The notes under the pieces: model-generated | Told to the model about the DNA's origin: nothing | What the model saw: only the letters and a program-made list of their open reading frames with translations | Databases searched by the model: none | Origin: Campylobacterota bacterium | GTDB taxonomy: Bacteria; Campylobacterota; Campylobacteria; Campylobacterales; Sulfurospirillaceae | DNA length: 6,828 nt | Direction: 5' to 3' | Assembly (NCBI GenBank): GCA_009930355.1 | Contig: RZYK01000107.1 | Coordinates: 1-6,828 of the forward strand | Position numbers and translations under genes: made by a program | In this document: one piece after another, positions 1 through 6,078 of the stretch | Layout: each line of letters begins with the position of its first letter | Position numbering within the stretch: position 1 is the stretch's first letter

Positions 1-879
1 GATAGATTTCTTACTGATAAGTTAGGTAAGTACGCCTCGTTTATCCCTTTTTGTCCTGAGCATTTAGCCTTTGGTACGCCTCGTGAGACGATACGCATTG
101 TGCAAGAAAATGAGTATAAAAAGGTCATCACCGTCTTTTCTAAAAACAATGTTACAGAGGCGATGAATGAGGCGATGCAAAAAGAGCTTTATAAAATTCA
201 GCATGAGCCCATTTGTGGCATTATCTTGAAGTCAAAGTCTCCTAGTTGTGGGCTTGGCAGTACGAAGTATTACGTGGGTGAAATGGGTGAAGGCAAAAAA
301 GATGGGCTTTTTGCGCTTACATGTAAAGAGGCTTTTGAGGATTTTCCCATCGAAGAAGAGGCACGCTTGCTTGATCCTTGGCTTCGAGAAAACTTCATCA
401 TGCAACTCTTTGCTTACCACGATGCTATGCGTTTAGAAAAACACGCACAGAGCATGAATGAGTTGGTAGCGTTTCATACGGCGTATAAATTTTTACTGCA
501 AAGCAAACATGAAGGAAACTACCGCCTTTTAGGAAAAATCGTTGCCAATCACGAAAATAAAAGCCTACAAGAACTCACACAAGCCTACCTAAGCCTTTTT
601 AAAAAAACCATCGCTTATAAAAGCACCATCGCTAAAACGGTCAATGTCCTTCAACACATGGTAGGCTTTTTCAAAAAAGAGCTAAGTAGCGTTGAAAAAA
701 AAGCGCTTCATTTGCAAATTGAGGAGTTTCGAGATGAGATAGTCCCACTGATTGCAGTGATGAGTACCATAGAGTTTTTAGCCAAAAAGTATGATATTCA
801 TTACTTACTTAACCAAAAATTCCTCAATCCTTATCCAAAAGATTTGGCACTGCGTTCAGTCATACAAGAAGGAAAATAG
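1..879 (+). CDS. DUF523-DUF1722 (YbgA-type) protein, 5'-truncated by window edge
   Basis: The reading frame is open from base 1, so the gene begins upstream; 292 residues are visible, and only some 20-30 N-terminal residues should be missing. A GTG at 100 is not a credible start because conserved DUF523 sequence precedes it. Visible residues 1-34 contain FCPEHLAFGTPRETIR, and C83 lies in SPSCG; these match two of the three cysteine motifs of DUF523 (the CLLG motif would be upstream). In the family member TudS, three such cysteines bind a [4Fe-4S] cluster that desulfurates thiouracil. From about residue 155 comes DUF1722 (FHTAYKFLL, YRLLGKIVANH, and the closing LNQKFLNPYPKDLALRS). The stop lies 2 bases before the photolyase start, implying one operon; E. 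coli ybgA is likewise next to phr. The domain assignment is firm. The substrate is unknown; a role in base desulfuration or repair is inference. Confidence 0.88.
   Translation, partial: DRFLTDKLGKYASFIPFCPEHLAFGTPRETIRIVQENEYKKVITVFSKNNVTEAMNEAMQKELYKIQHEPICGIILKSKSPSCGLGSTKYYVGEMGEGKKDGLFALTCKEAFEDFPIEEEARLLDPWLRENFIMQLFAYHDAMRLEKHAQSMNELVAFHTAYKFLLQSKHEGNYRLLGKIVANHENKSLQELTQAYLSLFKKTIAYKSTIAKTVNVLQHMVGFFKKELSSVEKKALHLQIEEFRDEIVPLIAVMSTIEFLAKKYDIHYLLNQKFLNPYPKDLALRSVIQEGK
316..327. repeat. Palindrome copy 1 (11 of 12 bases), in the DUF523-DUF1722 gene
   Basis: CTTACATGTAAA carries the full TTACATGTAA core. It is read in frame as LTCK (visible residues 106-109). Confidence 0.8.
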
Positions 880-881
880 GC

Positions 882-2240
882 ATGAAAAAGGTGCTTTGGT
901 TTAGGCGGGATTTACGAGTGGATGACTCAATGCTTTTAAGTGTTGGGGGCGAGGTTTTGCCCATTTTTATCTTCGATACCACTCTTTTAAACCCTTTAGC
1001 AAAGACTGACCGACGGGTGGCGTTTATCTTCGAGCAGGTGTTGAGTCTTAAAGCTAAACTAAAAGCCTTAGGACTTGATTTAGCACTCTTTTATGGCACC
1101 CCTTTGGAGGTTTTTTCCTATCTGAAAACCTTGGGCTTTAGCGATGTGTATGCCAGTGTGGATTACGATGCGTACGCTAAAGAGCGAGATGAAACCGTGG
1201 GAGCGTTAGTGCGCTTTCACGCACTTAATGATTGCTATCTGTTTGAGCCCACAGAAGTGCTCAAAAAAGATGGCACACCTTACCTTGTCTTTACCCCTTT
1301 TTACAAAGCGTGTCAGCAACTTTACACACAATTTCATGTATTAAAATACACAAAAGCGACACAAAAACTCTGTGAGTTTGATTGTAGCGCACTGTGGCAC
1401 ATTGAAAAAGAGAGCAAAACAGCTTTACATGTAAAGATGGAAAATATAGGATTTATACCTTTACATGTAACGATTTTAGAGCCACACAAAACCCTAGAAG
1501 CCTTTACATGTAAAATAGATGCGTATGCGCACGATAGAGACTTTTTAGCCTTAGATGCTACCTCACACTTAAGTATTCATCTGCGTTTTGGCACACTTGG
1601 CATTCGTGAAGTGGTGCGCTATTTAGTGGCGCTCAAAAAAGAGGGACACACCACAGAGCCCTTTTTTAGACAGCTCATTTTTCGTGAGTTTTACGCCTAT
1701 TTGCTCTACCATTTTCCGCATCTTGCATGGGAGAATTACAAGTACACCCCACCCTACGAGGAAAATCAAGAGAGTTATGAGCGATTTATCACTGCACAAA
1801 CAGGCTATCCTTTGGTGGATGCCGCCGTGCGTGAACTGTTAGAAACTGGGCTGATGCACAATAGAGCTCGCATGGTGGTTGGCTCATTTTTTACCAAACA
1901 TTTACTGCTTCCATGGCAAAGAGGAGAAGCTTTTTTTGCAAAATATCTTTTGGACTATGACGCTTCAGCGAACATCCTTTCATGGCAGTGGTGCGCAGGT
2001 ACTGGCATCGACCCACAGCCCTACTTTCGCATCTTTAACCCTTACTCTCAGTCACTAAAATTTGACAAAGAAGCGCTTTACATCAAACGCTTTTTACCAC
2101 AGCTTAGCGACATTCCATCATCCTTGCTTCACAAAGAGAGTTACCTTTTAAGCCATACCATTCCCAACTATCCTAGACCCATTATCGAGCATGAAAAGGC
2201 TCGAAAACGCTTTTTAAACGCCTTTGCACACACAACCTAA
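882..2240 (+). CDS. phrB: Deoxyribodipyrimidine photolyase (class I photolyase/cryptochrome family)
   Basis: Predicted FAD enzyme that uses blue light to split cyclobutane pyrimidine dimers in DNA. The 452 residues match the usual length. The N-terminal antenna domain starts VLWFRRDLRVDD; a linker spans about 155-215; the FAD/helical domain follows (FGTLGIREVVRYL 236-248, REFY 268-271, TGYPLVDAAVREL 307-319, MHNRARMVVGSF 325-336, WQW 368-370, PYFRIFNP 380-387). Against E. coli photolyase recalled from memory, W345, W368, W370, N364 and D358 match W359, W382, W384, N378 and D372, but the W277 and W306 positions appear to be F267 and Y292. The antenna cofactor cannot be deduced. AAGGA at 869-873, inside the previous gene, is a good ribosome site for this ATG. 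The linker codes through three copies of a DNA palindrome. CPD specificity is likely but not proven; a cryptochrome-like role is less likely. Confidence 0.93.
   Translation: MKKVLWFRRDLRVDDSMLLSVGGEVLPIFIFDTTLLNPLAKTDRRVAFIFEQVLSLKAKLKALGLDLALFYGTPLEVFSYLKTLGFSDVYASVDYDAYAKERDETVGALVRFHALNDCYLFEPTEVLKKDGTPYLVFTPFYKACQQLYTQFHVLKYTKATQKLCEFDCSALWHIEKESKTALHVKMENIGFIPLHVTILEPHKTLEAFTCKIDAYAHDRDFLALDATSHLSIHLRFGTLGIREVVRYLVALKKEGHTTEPFFRQLIFREFYAYLLYHFPHLAWENYKYTPPYEENQESYERFITAQTGYPLVDAAVRELLETGLMHNRARMVVGSFFTKHLLLPWQRGEAFFAKYLLDYDASANILSWQWCAGTGIDPQPYFRIFNPYSQSLKFDKEALYIKRFLPQLSDIPSSLLHKESYLLSHTIPNYPRPIIEHEKARKRFLNAFAHTT
1424..1435. repeat. Palindrome copy 2 (perfect 12-mer), in the photolyase linker
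   Basis: TTTACATGTAAA, extended to a 14-base palindrome by flanking C and G (1423-1436). It is read as LHVK at residues 182-185. Confidence 0.9.
1460..1471. repeat. Palindrome copy 3 (11 of 12 bases), in the photolyase linker
   Basis: TTTACATGTAAC, 36 bases after copy 2 (start to start). It is read as LHVT at residues 194-197. Confidence 0.85.
1503..1514. repeat. Palindrome copy 4 (perfect 12-mer), in the photolyase linker
   Basis: TTTACATGTAAA, 43 bases after copy 3 (start to start). It is read in another frame as FTCK at residues 208-211. Confidence 0.9.
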
Positions 2241-2268
2241 TTTCGTTTACTCCGTGTTGCTCAAATCG

Positions 2269-2277
2269 TGTTAAAAT
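2269..2277 (+). promoter_or_regulatory. Candidate extended -10 promoter for the phasin-like/ABC1 unit
   Basis: The sequence TGTTAAAAT fits an extended -10 element (TGn followed by TAAAAT) in the short gap after the photolyase. No good -35 is seen at 16-18 bases, which is common in Campylobacterota. Transcription would start near 2284, just ahead of the ribosome site at 2291-2296, giving a very short leader. Inferred from pattern only. Confidence 0.45.
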
Positions 2278-2290
2278 AGTGACAAAACAA

Positions 2291-2296
2291 AAGGAG
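2291..2296 (+). promoter_or_regulatory. Ribosome binding site deciding the start of the phasin-like gene
   Basis: AAGGAG lies 6 bases before the ATG at 2303. It fixes that ATG as the start rather than the in-frame GTG at 2279, which lies upstream of the site. Confidence 0.8.
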
Positions 2297-2302
2297 TATC
2301 TC

Positions 2303-2566
2303 ATGTTAAAAGAATTTTTACATGTAAGTTTAGGCGGAATGGTTGTGCTCAAAGAAAAAATCGAAGAAGAGCTAAAAGTGCTTGAAGAAAAAGGGAAAAT
2401 CAGCACCAGCGATGCGAAGAGTTTTATCGAGTCTATCTCTCAAAGAGGCAAAGATGAAGATGAGCGCATCAAAGCCAAAATCAAAGAGATGATTAAAGAA
2501 GTAGTCGATGAATTGGGACTTGCGACGAAAAGTGACATTGAGGAGCTCAAATCAAAACTCTCTTGA
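2303..2566 (+). CDS. Small phasin-like coiled-coil protein
   Basis: Encodes 87 residues, mostly charged amphipathic helix: a short hydrophobic start (about 1-16, FLHVSLGGMVVL), then a Lys/Glu-rich helix with a break near KGKISTSDAKSF, and an end reading LGLATKSDIEELKSKL. The pattern of helix, then L-G-x-A/P-T/S-x-x-D/E-I/V-x-x-L, resembles small phasin-like proteins (COG3937 style, annotated as polyhydroxyalkanoate granule-associated). The similarity is to fold and tail pattern only, so a granule role should not be assumed. It probably binds a membrane or partner protein through its amphipathic helices. Its stop overlaps the start of the ABC1 kinase-like gene by one base, suggesting coupled translation and a shared job. 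The start is set by the AAGGAG at 2291. A palindrome copy at 2317-2328 encodes LHVS at residues 6-9. Confidence 0.75.
   Translation: MLKEFLHVSLGGMVVLKEKIEEELKVLEEKGKISTSDAKSFIESISQRGKDEDERIKAKIKEMIKEVVDELGLATKSDIEELKSKLS
2317..2328. repeat. Palindrome copy 5 (11 of 12 bases), at the start of the phasin-like gene
   Basis: TTTACATGTAAG, beginning 14 bases after the A of the start codon. It is read as LHVS at residues 6-9. Confidence 0.8.
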
Positions 2567-4101
2567 TGTATTGGCATCTGTTCAACCCCAAAAGGGTTTA
2601 TGATGTTTTCTCTTTTTTGCTCAGCGTTTACCTTTTGCTCAAAAAAAAGGAGCGTCTTTTTTTTCTAAAACCCCTCTCCCCTATTGCCTTTTCACAAACA
2701 ATTGTAAGGCTTGGGGCGAGTTTTATTAAACTAGCGCAAGTGCTAGCTACTCGAGCGGATTTCTTTAGTGCTCAGTATTTGGATGCGTTAAAATCCCTTC
2801 ACGACCAGCTTCCGCCCATGTCCAAAGCTGAGTTAAATAGTGTCCTTTCTCGTGCTTTTCCTACCATGCCTTTTGAAGCTTTCAACGAAGAACCCATTGC
2901 CTCAGCGTCGATTGGGCAAGTGCATGAAGCACGTTTGGGTGAACAAAAAGTGGCGATTAAACTCAGGCGTTTGGACATTGAAAAACGTGTCCGTGCAGAC
3001 ATACGCATTATCTCCTTTTTCAACCGACTCTTTCGACCGCTTTTTTCACATTACACGAAAAACTCCATTGAGGCGGTGATTGTTGAGTTTTCAAAGATGA
3101 TACTTCAAGAGGTCAATATGACCACCGAACTTCACAACCTTCAAAAATTCTCTACCACATACGCCCGTTCAGGCATTCGTTTTCCAACGCCTTTGGAGGC
3201 GTATTGCAGTGAAGATGCTTTGGTGATGAGTTTTGAAGAGGGATTTCGTTTTGACGATAAAGAGCGTTTGCAAAAAGAGAAGATTGATTTTAGAGCGATT
3301 ATTGGAAAACTCATCTCGTTTTATACCGAACAGATGCTCCTTCGTGGCTATTTTCATGCCGATCCGCACCCTGGAAACTTGCTTGTTACCCCCAAAGGAG
3401 AGTTAATCTTACTTGATTTTGGTATGGTAAAATCTATCCCAAATCAAACGAGAATTGCCATCATTGAGCTCTTAAAAGCCGCCAATGAGAAAGATTATGA
3501 GCTCTACATCAGTGCAAGCAAACGGCTTGGAACCATTGCGTATGAAGCGCCCGTGGGAGAGTTAGCCCTTTTAAGTGAGCGTATGTTTGAGATCTTTGGC
3601 AATGAAAACTTAAGCTCTGAGAGCATGCAAAAACTTGCCTTTGATGTTTTAAATTCTACCCGTGACTTACCCTTTAAACTCCCACAAGAGGCGATTTATA
3701 TTTTGCGTGTAAGTGCGATTATTGAGGGGTTGGGGACGACGTATATTGAAAATTTTAATGGCATTAAAGATATTTTGCCCATTTTACAAGACAATATTCC
3801 TAAAGCCTTAGGAGCAGATGAGAGTATTTTGGAGAGCATAATAAAAGAGTTTAAATCACTTCCCTTAACCGTTCATCATGTCAAATCCTCCATCAAACAA
3901 ATCAGCGATGGGGAGCTTAAAGTCGAACTCTCTCTATCCCAATTAGAGTGGCTCAAAAAAGAGTTAAAAGCCTATCTTAAACCCTTTCTTTTGGGGACAA
4001 TACTGCTCTTAAGTGCGCTTTTTACACTCACATACAACCCCTCATTAAAAGAGGTCGCACTGGTTTTATTTACGCTTGGATTGGCACGTATTATTTTTTA
4101 A
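2566..4101 (+). CDS. ABC1 atypical kinase (UbiB/AarF/COQ8 family), membrane-anchored
   Basis: A 511-residue protein-kinase-like fold of the UbiB/COQ8 family, which supports quinone or isoprenoid-lipid metabolism, probably by ATP-dependent handling of membrane lipids rather than ordinary protein phosphorylation. Family marks in order: KLAQ at 55-58 (family consensus KxGQ) within an ATRADFF context; the Ala/Ser loop PIASASIGQVH (110-120) in place of a P-loop; Lys132 in VAIK; Glu182 in LQEVN; HADPHPGN (264-271); DFG (284-286). Two hydrophobic segments (about 474-490 and 497-511) form the C-terminal membrane anchor. ATG 2566 overlaps the preceding TGA; a TTG one codon earlier is the alternative. 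Campylobacterota normally make menaquinone, so a ubiquinone role is doubtful and no ubi symbol is given. The Gly-to-Ala change in KxGQ is odd. The family call is firm; the substrate is unknown. Confidence 0.9.
   Translation: MYWHLFNPKRVYDVFSFLLSVYLLLKKKERLFFLKPLSPIAFSQTIVRLGASFIKLAQVLATRADFFSAQYLDALKSLHDQLPPMSKAELNSVLSRAFPTMPFEAFNEEPIASASIGQVHEARLGEQKVAIKLRRLDIEKRVRADIRIISFFNRLFRPLFSHYTKNSIEAVIVEFSKMILQEVNMTTELHNLQKFSTTYARSGIRFPTPLEAYCSEDALVMSFEEGFRFDDKERLQKEKIDFRAIIGKLISFYTEQMLLRGYFHADPHPGNLLVTPKGELILLDFGMVKSIPNQTRIAIIELLKAANEKDYELYISASKRLGTIAYEAPVGELALLSERMFEIFGNENLSSESMQKLAFDVLNSTRDLPFKLPQEAIYILRVSAIIEGLGTTYIENFNGIKDILPILQDNIPKALGADESILESIIKEFKSLPLTVHHVKSSIKQISDGELKVELSLSQLEWLKKELKAYLKPFLLGTILLLSALFTLTYNPSLKEVALVLFTLGLARIIF
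2641..2664 (+). repeat. A8/T8 inverted repeat inside the ABC1 kinase gene
   Basis: Arms 2641-2649 (A8 then G) and 2656-2664 (C then T8) are perfect complements around a 6-base loop, coding for the KKKERLFF stretch near residues 26-33. It could be a weak hairpin or a polymerase-slippage tract. Function unknown. Confidence 0.5.
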
Positions 4102-4717
4102 ACGCAACCACTTCTTCAAAGCTTAAGCGGTGTTTGCTTCTTTGCTCGCTCGCACGATACCCAAAAGGAATGAGCAAAGCACTTTGATACACGGATGTGT
4201 CAATCTCTAAAAGCGCATCAACTTTTTGGGACTCAAATCCCTCAATCGGACACGAATCAATTCCAATAAACGCTGCTGCGCTCATCATGTTTCCTGCTGC
4301 AATGTAGCACTGTTTCTCACTCCACATCTCGATAGTATGGTCATCTCTGCCATCAACCCAGCCCTTATAAACCCCTAATAATCCTTGATACGCCTCAGGA
4401 GCCAAACCCCAACGGCTGAGTTGTTTTTGGGTATAAGCATCCCTACTTCTAACATCTTTTCTAGCCAAAATCACCAACAAATCACTGCACGTCGAAATCT
4501 GTTTTTGATTCCATGACACTTTTTCAATCGCCTCTTTTAAGCCTTGGTTTTGCACCACAACAAATTTCCACTGCTCAACACCAAAGGAACTAGGGCTGAG
4601 TCGTCCCGCTTCTAAAATAAAGTTCAAATCTTCTGGCAAAATCTTTTTGCTGGTATCAAATAATTTACACGCATGGCGATAATTCATCGCCTCTAAAAAT
4701 AATTTTTTCTTATCCAT
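4091..4717 (-). CDS. Nitroreductase family NAD(P)H-dependent flavin oxidoreductase
   Basis: A 208-residue cytoplasmic enzyme of the FMN-dependent nitroreductase family, close in layout to E. coli NfsB. It should transfer hydride from NAD(P)H to nitroaromatics, quinones or related acceptors; the natural substrate cannot be told. The N-terminal RHACKLFD carries R14/H15/K18 where the FMN-phosphate residues sit. SPSSFGVEQW (41-50), the helix EKQCYIAAGNMMSAAAFIGID (spanning 134-154), PIEGF (157-161) and K195/R197 near the C-terminus all match. The ATG at 4717 is chosen because AAGGAG lies 5 bases ahead; an ATG at 4720 is only 2 bases from that site, and the GTG at 4723 overlaps it. Its last 11 bases overlap the convergent ABC1 kinase gene. 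It is transcribed alone from the divergent region at 4718-4845. Confidence 0.9.
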   Translation of the reverse strand: MDKKKLFLEAMNYRHACKLFDTSKKILPEDLNFILEAGRLSPSSFGVEQWKFVVVQNQGLKEAIEKVSWNQKQISTCSDLLVILARKDVRSRDAYTQKQLSRWGLAPEAYQGLLGVYKGWVDGRDDHTIEMWSEKQCYIAAGNMMSAAAFIGIDSCPIEGFESQKVDALLEIDTSVYQSALLIPFGYRASEQRSKHRLSFEEVVAFKK

Positions 4718-4722
4718 CATCA

Positions 4723-4728
4723 CTCCTT
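4723..4728 (-). promoter_or_regulatory. Ribosome binding site for the nitroreductase
   Basis: On the - strand this reads AAGGAG, followed by TG, ATG, ATG. The 5-base spacing favours the second ATG (4717) as the start. Confidence 0.7.
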
Positions 4729-4742
4729 AAACTGTTTTCAAA

Positions 4743-4748
4743 ATTATA
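4743..4748 (-). promoter_or_regulatory. -10 promoter element for the nitroreductase
   Basis: A perfect TATAAT on the - strand, preceded by A/T-rich sequence and no clear -35, as is common in Campylobacterota. A start near 4736 would leave a leader of about 20 bases containing the AAGGAG site. Confidence 0.6.
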
Positions 4749-4783
4749 ACCCAATTTTTGTCTTATTTAATTAAATTGTGAGA

Positions 4784-4810
4784 TTAACACATTTCATTTT
4801 GAAATATTTT
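4784..4810 (+). promoter_or_regulatory. Candidate promoter for the radical SAM/DUF4130 unit
   Basis: TTAACA (4784-4789, five of six bases of TTGACA) and TATTTT (4805-4810) are separated by 15 bases, slightly short. The start would fall near 4817, inside the palindrome at 4815-4826, an operator-like position. An alternative is TATGCT at 4834-4839, which would start at or next to the ATG at 4846 and give a leaderless message. Confidence 0.35.
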
Positions 4811-4814
4811 AGCC

Positions 4815-4826
4815 TTTACATGTAAA
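4815..4826. repeat. Palindrome copy 6 (perfect 12-mer), upstream of the radical SAM gene
   Basis: TTTACATGTAAA in non-coding sequence, ending 19 bases before ATG 4846 and overlapping the start point of the candidate promoter at 4784-4810. Confidence 0.9.
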
Positions 4827-4845
4827 AACACAGTATGCTTTTTGC

Positions 4846-6078
4846 ATGAAAATGTCACCCATGGATAAACTAACCCTTTTAGCCGACAGCGCCAAATACG
4901 ATGTCTCCTGCTCCTCTAGTGGCAGCGAGAACAACTATAAAACGGGTGAGCTTGAATGCACCCACAACAGCGGTATTTGCCACAGTTTTACCAGAGATGG
5001 ACGGTGCATATCGCTCTTAAAAGTCTTACTCTCCAACATCTGCATTTACGACTGTGCGTACTGCATTAACCGTGTGAGCAACGACACGCCTCGCACCGCC
5101 TTTAGCCCACGAGAGCTCGCAGATCTTACCATTGCTTTTTACAAACGAAACTACATTGAGGGGCTTTTTTTAAGCTCAGGCATCATTAAAAATGAAGACC
5201 ATACGATGAGCCTTCTTTTGCAAACCCTGCGCATTTTACGCCATGAGTACCGCTTTAACGGCTACATTCACGTCAAACTCATTCCTGGAAGCTCCAAAGA
5301 GTTGATTCACGAAGCCACCCTTTTAGCCAATCGTGTCAGCTCCAACATCGAGCTTCCTAGTGCCAAAAGTTTGGCGCTTTTAGCACCCGATAAAAGCAAA
5401 GAAAAACTCCTCTCACCCCTTAAACACGCTCGCGACATTACGCTAGAGCGTCAGAACAAACCCATTTCTATGAGCACGCAGATGATTGTAGGCGCCACCA
5501 GCGAGAGTGATTTTGACATTTTAAAACTCTCCTCCTCTTTGTACCAAAAAGCCCTTTTAAAGCGGGTCTATTACTCGGCGTACATTGCGGTCAATCACCA
5601 TAAACATCTCCCCGTTCCTGAGCTTTGTAAACCGCCACTGCTTCGTGAGCACAGGCTTTATCAAGCCGATTGGTTACTTCGCTTTTATGGTTTTTCGTAC
5701 GATGAGATTTTAAACGAAGATGAAAACCTAGATATGCAGTTTGACCCCAAAACTTTCTGGGCACTGCGCCATTTAGACTTTTTTCCCATTGACATTAACA
5801 CCGCACCCAAAGAGGTGATGATTCGCATCCCTGGACTTGGCATTCGAAGTGTCCTAAAAATTTTACAAGCCAGACGTTTTAAAAGACTTCATTTTGAGGA
5901 TTTAAAGCAACTCAAAATCTCCCTGAAAAAAGCACGCTATTTTATCGTTGCAGGGAATGATTTTTATCGTGGCTCCACCCTTTATGAAGAGAGGCTCAAA
6001 CTGGCTCTCATTCATCAAGGAGGCGACATTATTCAGCCCACACTGTTTGATACCTCTATCTACACGGGAGAGCTCTAA
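4846..6078 (+). CDS. Radical SAM protein, putative DNA modification/repair (TIGR03916-type)
   Basis: A 410-residue protein of the rSAM_link_UDG family, whose members are found with a DUF4130/TIGR03915-type partner, sometimes fused to a uracil-DNA glycosylase-like region. The radical SAM cluster motif is CIYDCAYC (C66, C70, C73), which would bind a [4Fe-4S] cluster and SAM; GLFLSSG (107-113) follows as the usual SAM-contacting strand. Four earlier cysteines (C22, C38, C45, C54) may hold a second metal site. Residues 316-343 (DINTAPKEVM, then IPGLGIRSVLKIL) form a helix-hairpin-helix of the non-specific DNA-binding type, supporting action on DNA. The reaction is unknown. No Shine-Dalgarno precedes ATG 4846; in-frame ATGs at 4852 and 4861 are alternatives, and the last gives the start MDKLTLLADSAKYDV. 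The stop overlaps the next start by one base. Confidence 0.9.
   Translation: MKMSPMDKLTLLADSAKYDVSCSSSGSENNYKTGELECTHNSGICHSFTRDGRCISLLKVLLSNICIYDCAYCINRVSNDTPRTAFSPRELADLTIAFYKRNYIEGLFLSSGIIKNEDHTMSLLLQTLRILRHEYRFNGYIHVKLIPGSSKELIHEATLLANRVSSNIELPSAKSLALLAPDKSKEKLLSPLKHARDITLERQNKPISMSTQMIVGATSESDFDILKLSSSLYQKALLKRVYYSAYIAVNHHKHLPVPELCKPPLLREHRLYQADWLLRFYGFSYDEILNEDENLDMQFDPKTFWALRHLDFFPIDINTAPKEVMIRIPGLGIRSVLKILQARRFKRLHFEDLKQLKISLKKARYFIVAGNDFYRGSTLYEERLKLALIHQGGDIIQPTLFDTSIYTGEL
6066..6070 (+). promoter_or_regulatory. Ribosome binding site for the DUF4130 gene
   Basis: GGGAG lies inside the end of the radical SAM gene, 7 bases before the ATG at 6078. With the TAATG overlap this supports coupled translation of the two partners. 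Confidence 0.6.

Noticed and set aside
100..102. GTG as the start of the first gene
   Set aside because: The same frame is open to base 1 and encodes conserved DUF523 sequence including the CPE cysteine motif, so this is an internal valine codon.
1331..1342. Possible eighth, decayed palindrome copy in the photolyase linker (ATTTCATGTATT)
   Set aside because: Only 8 of 12 bases match and the TTACATGTAA core is broken, so chance is a sufficient explanation.
1424..1514. CRISPR-like or tandem repeat array in the photolyase gene
   Set aside because: The repeat is only 12 bases, the spacings differ, the reading frame is kept, and copies also occur singly elsewhere.
2279..2281. GTG start for the phasin-like gene
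   Set aside because: It precedes the clear AAGGAG at 2291-2296, which serves ATG 2303; the GTG also lies next to the likely -10 element.
2799..3023. Reverse-strand open frame within the ABC1 kinase gene
   Set aside because: It is fully contained in a gene with clear family motifs and has no ribosome site or recognisable product; it is a shadow of the real frame.
4091..4101. Bidirectional terminator at the convergent gene ends
   Set aside because: The 11-base overlap has A/T runs but I see no stem of useful length around it.
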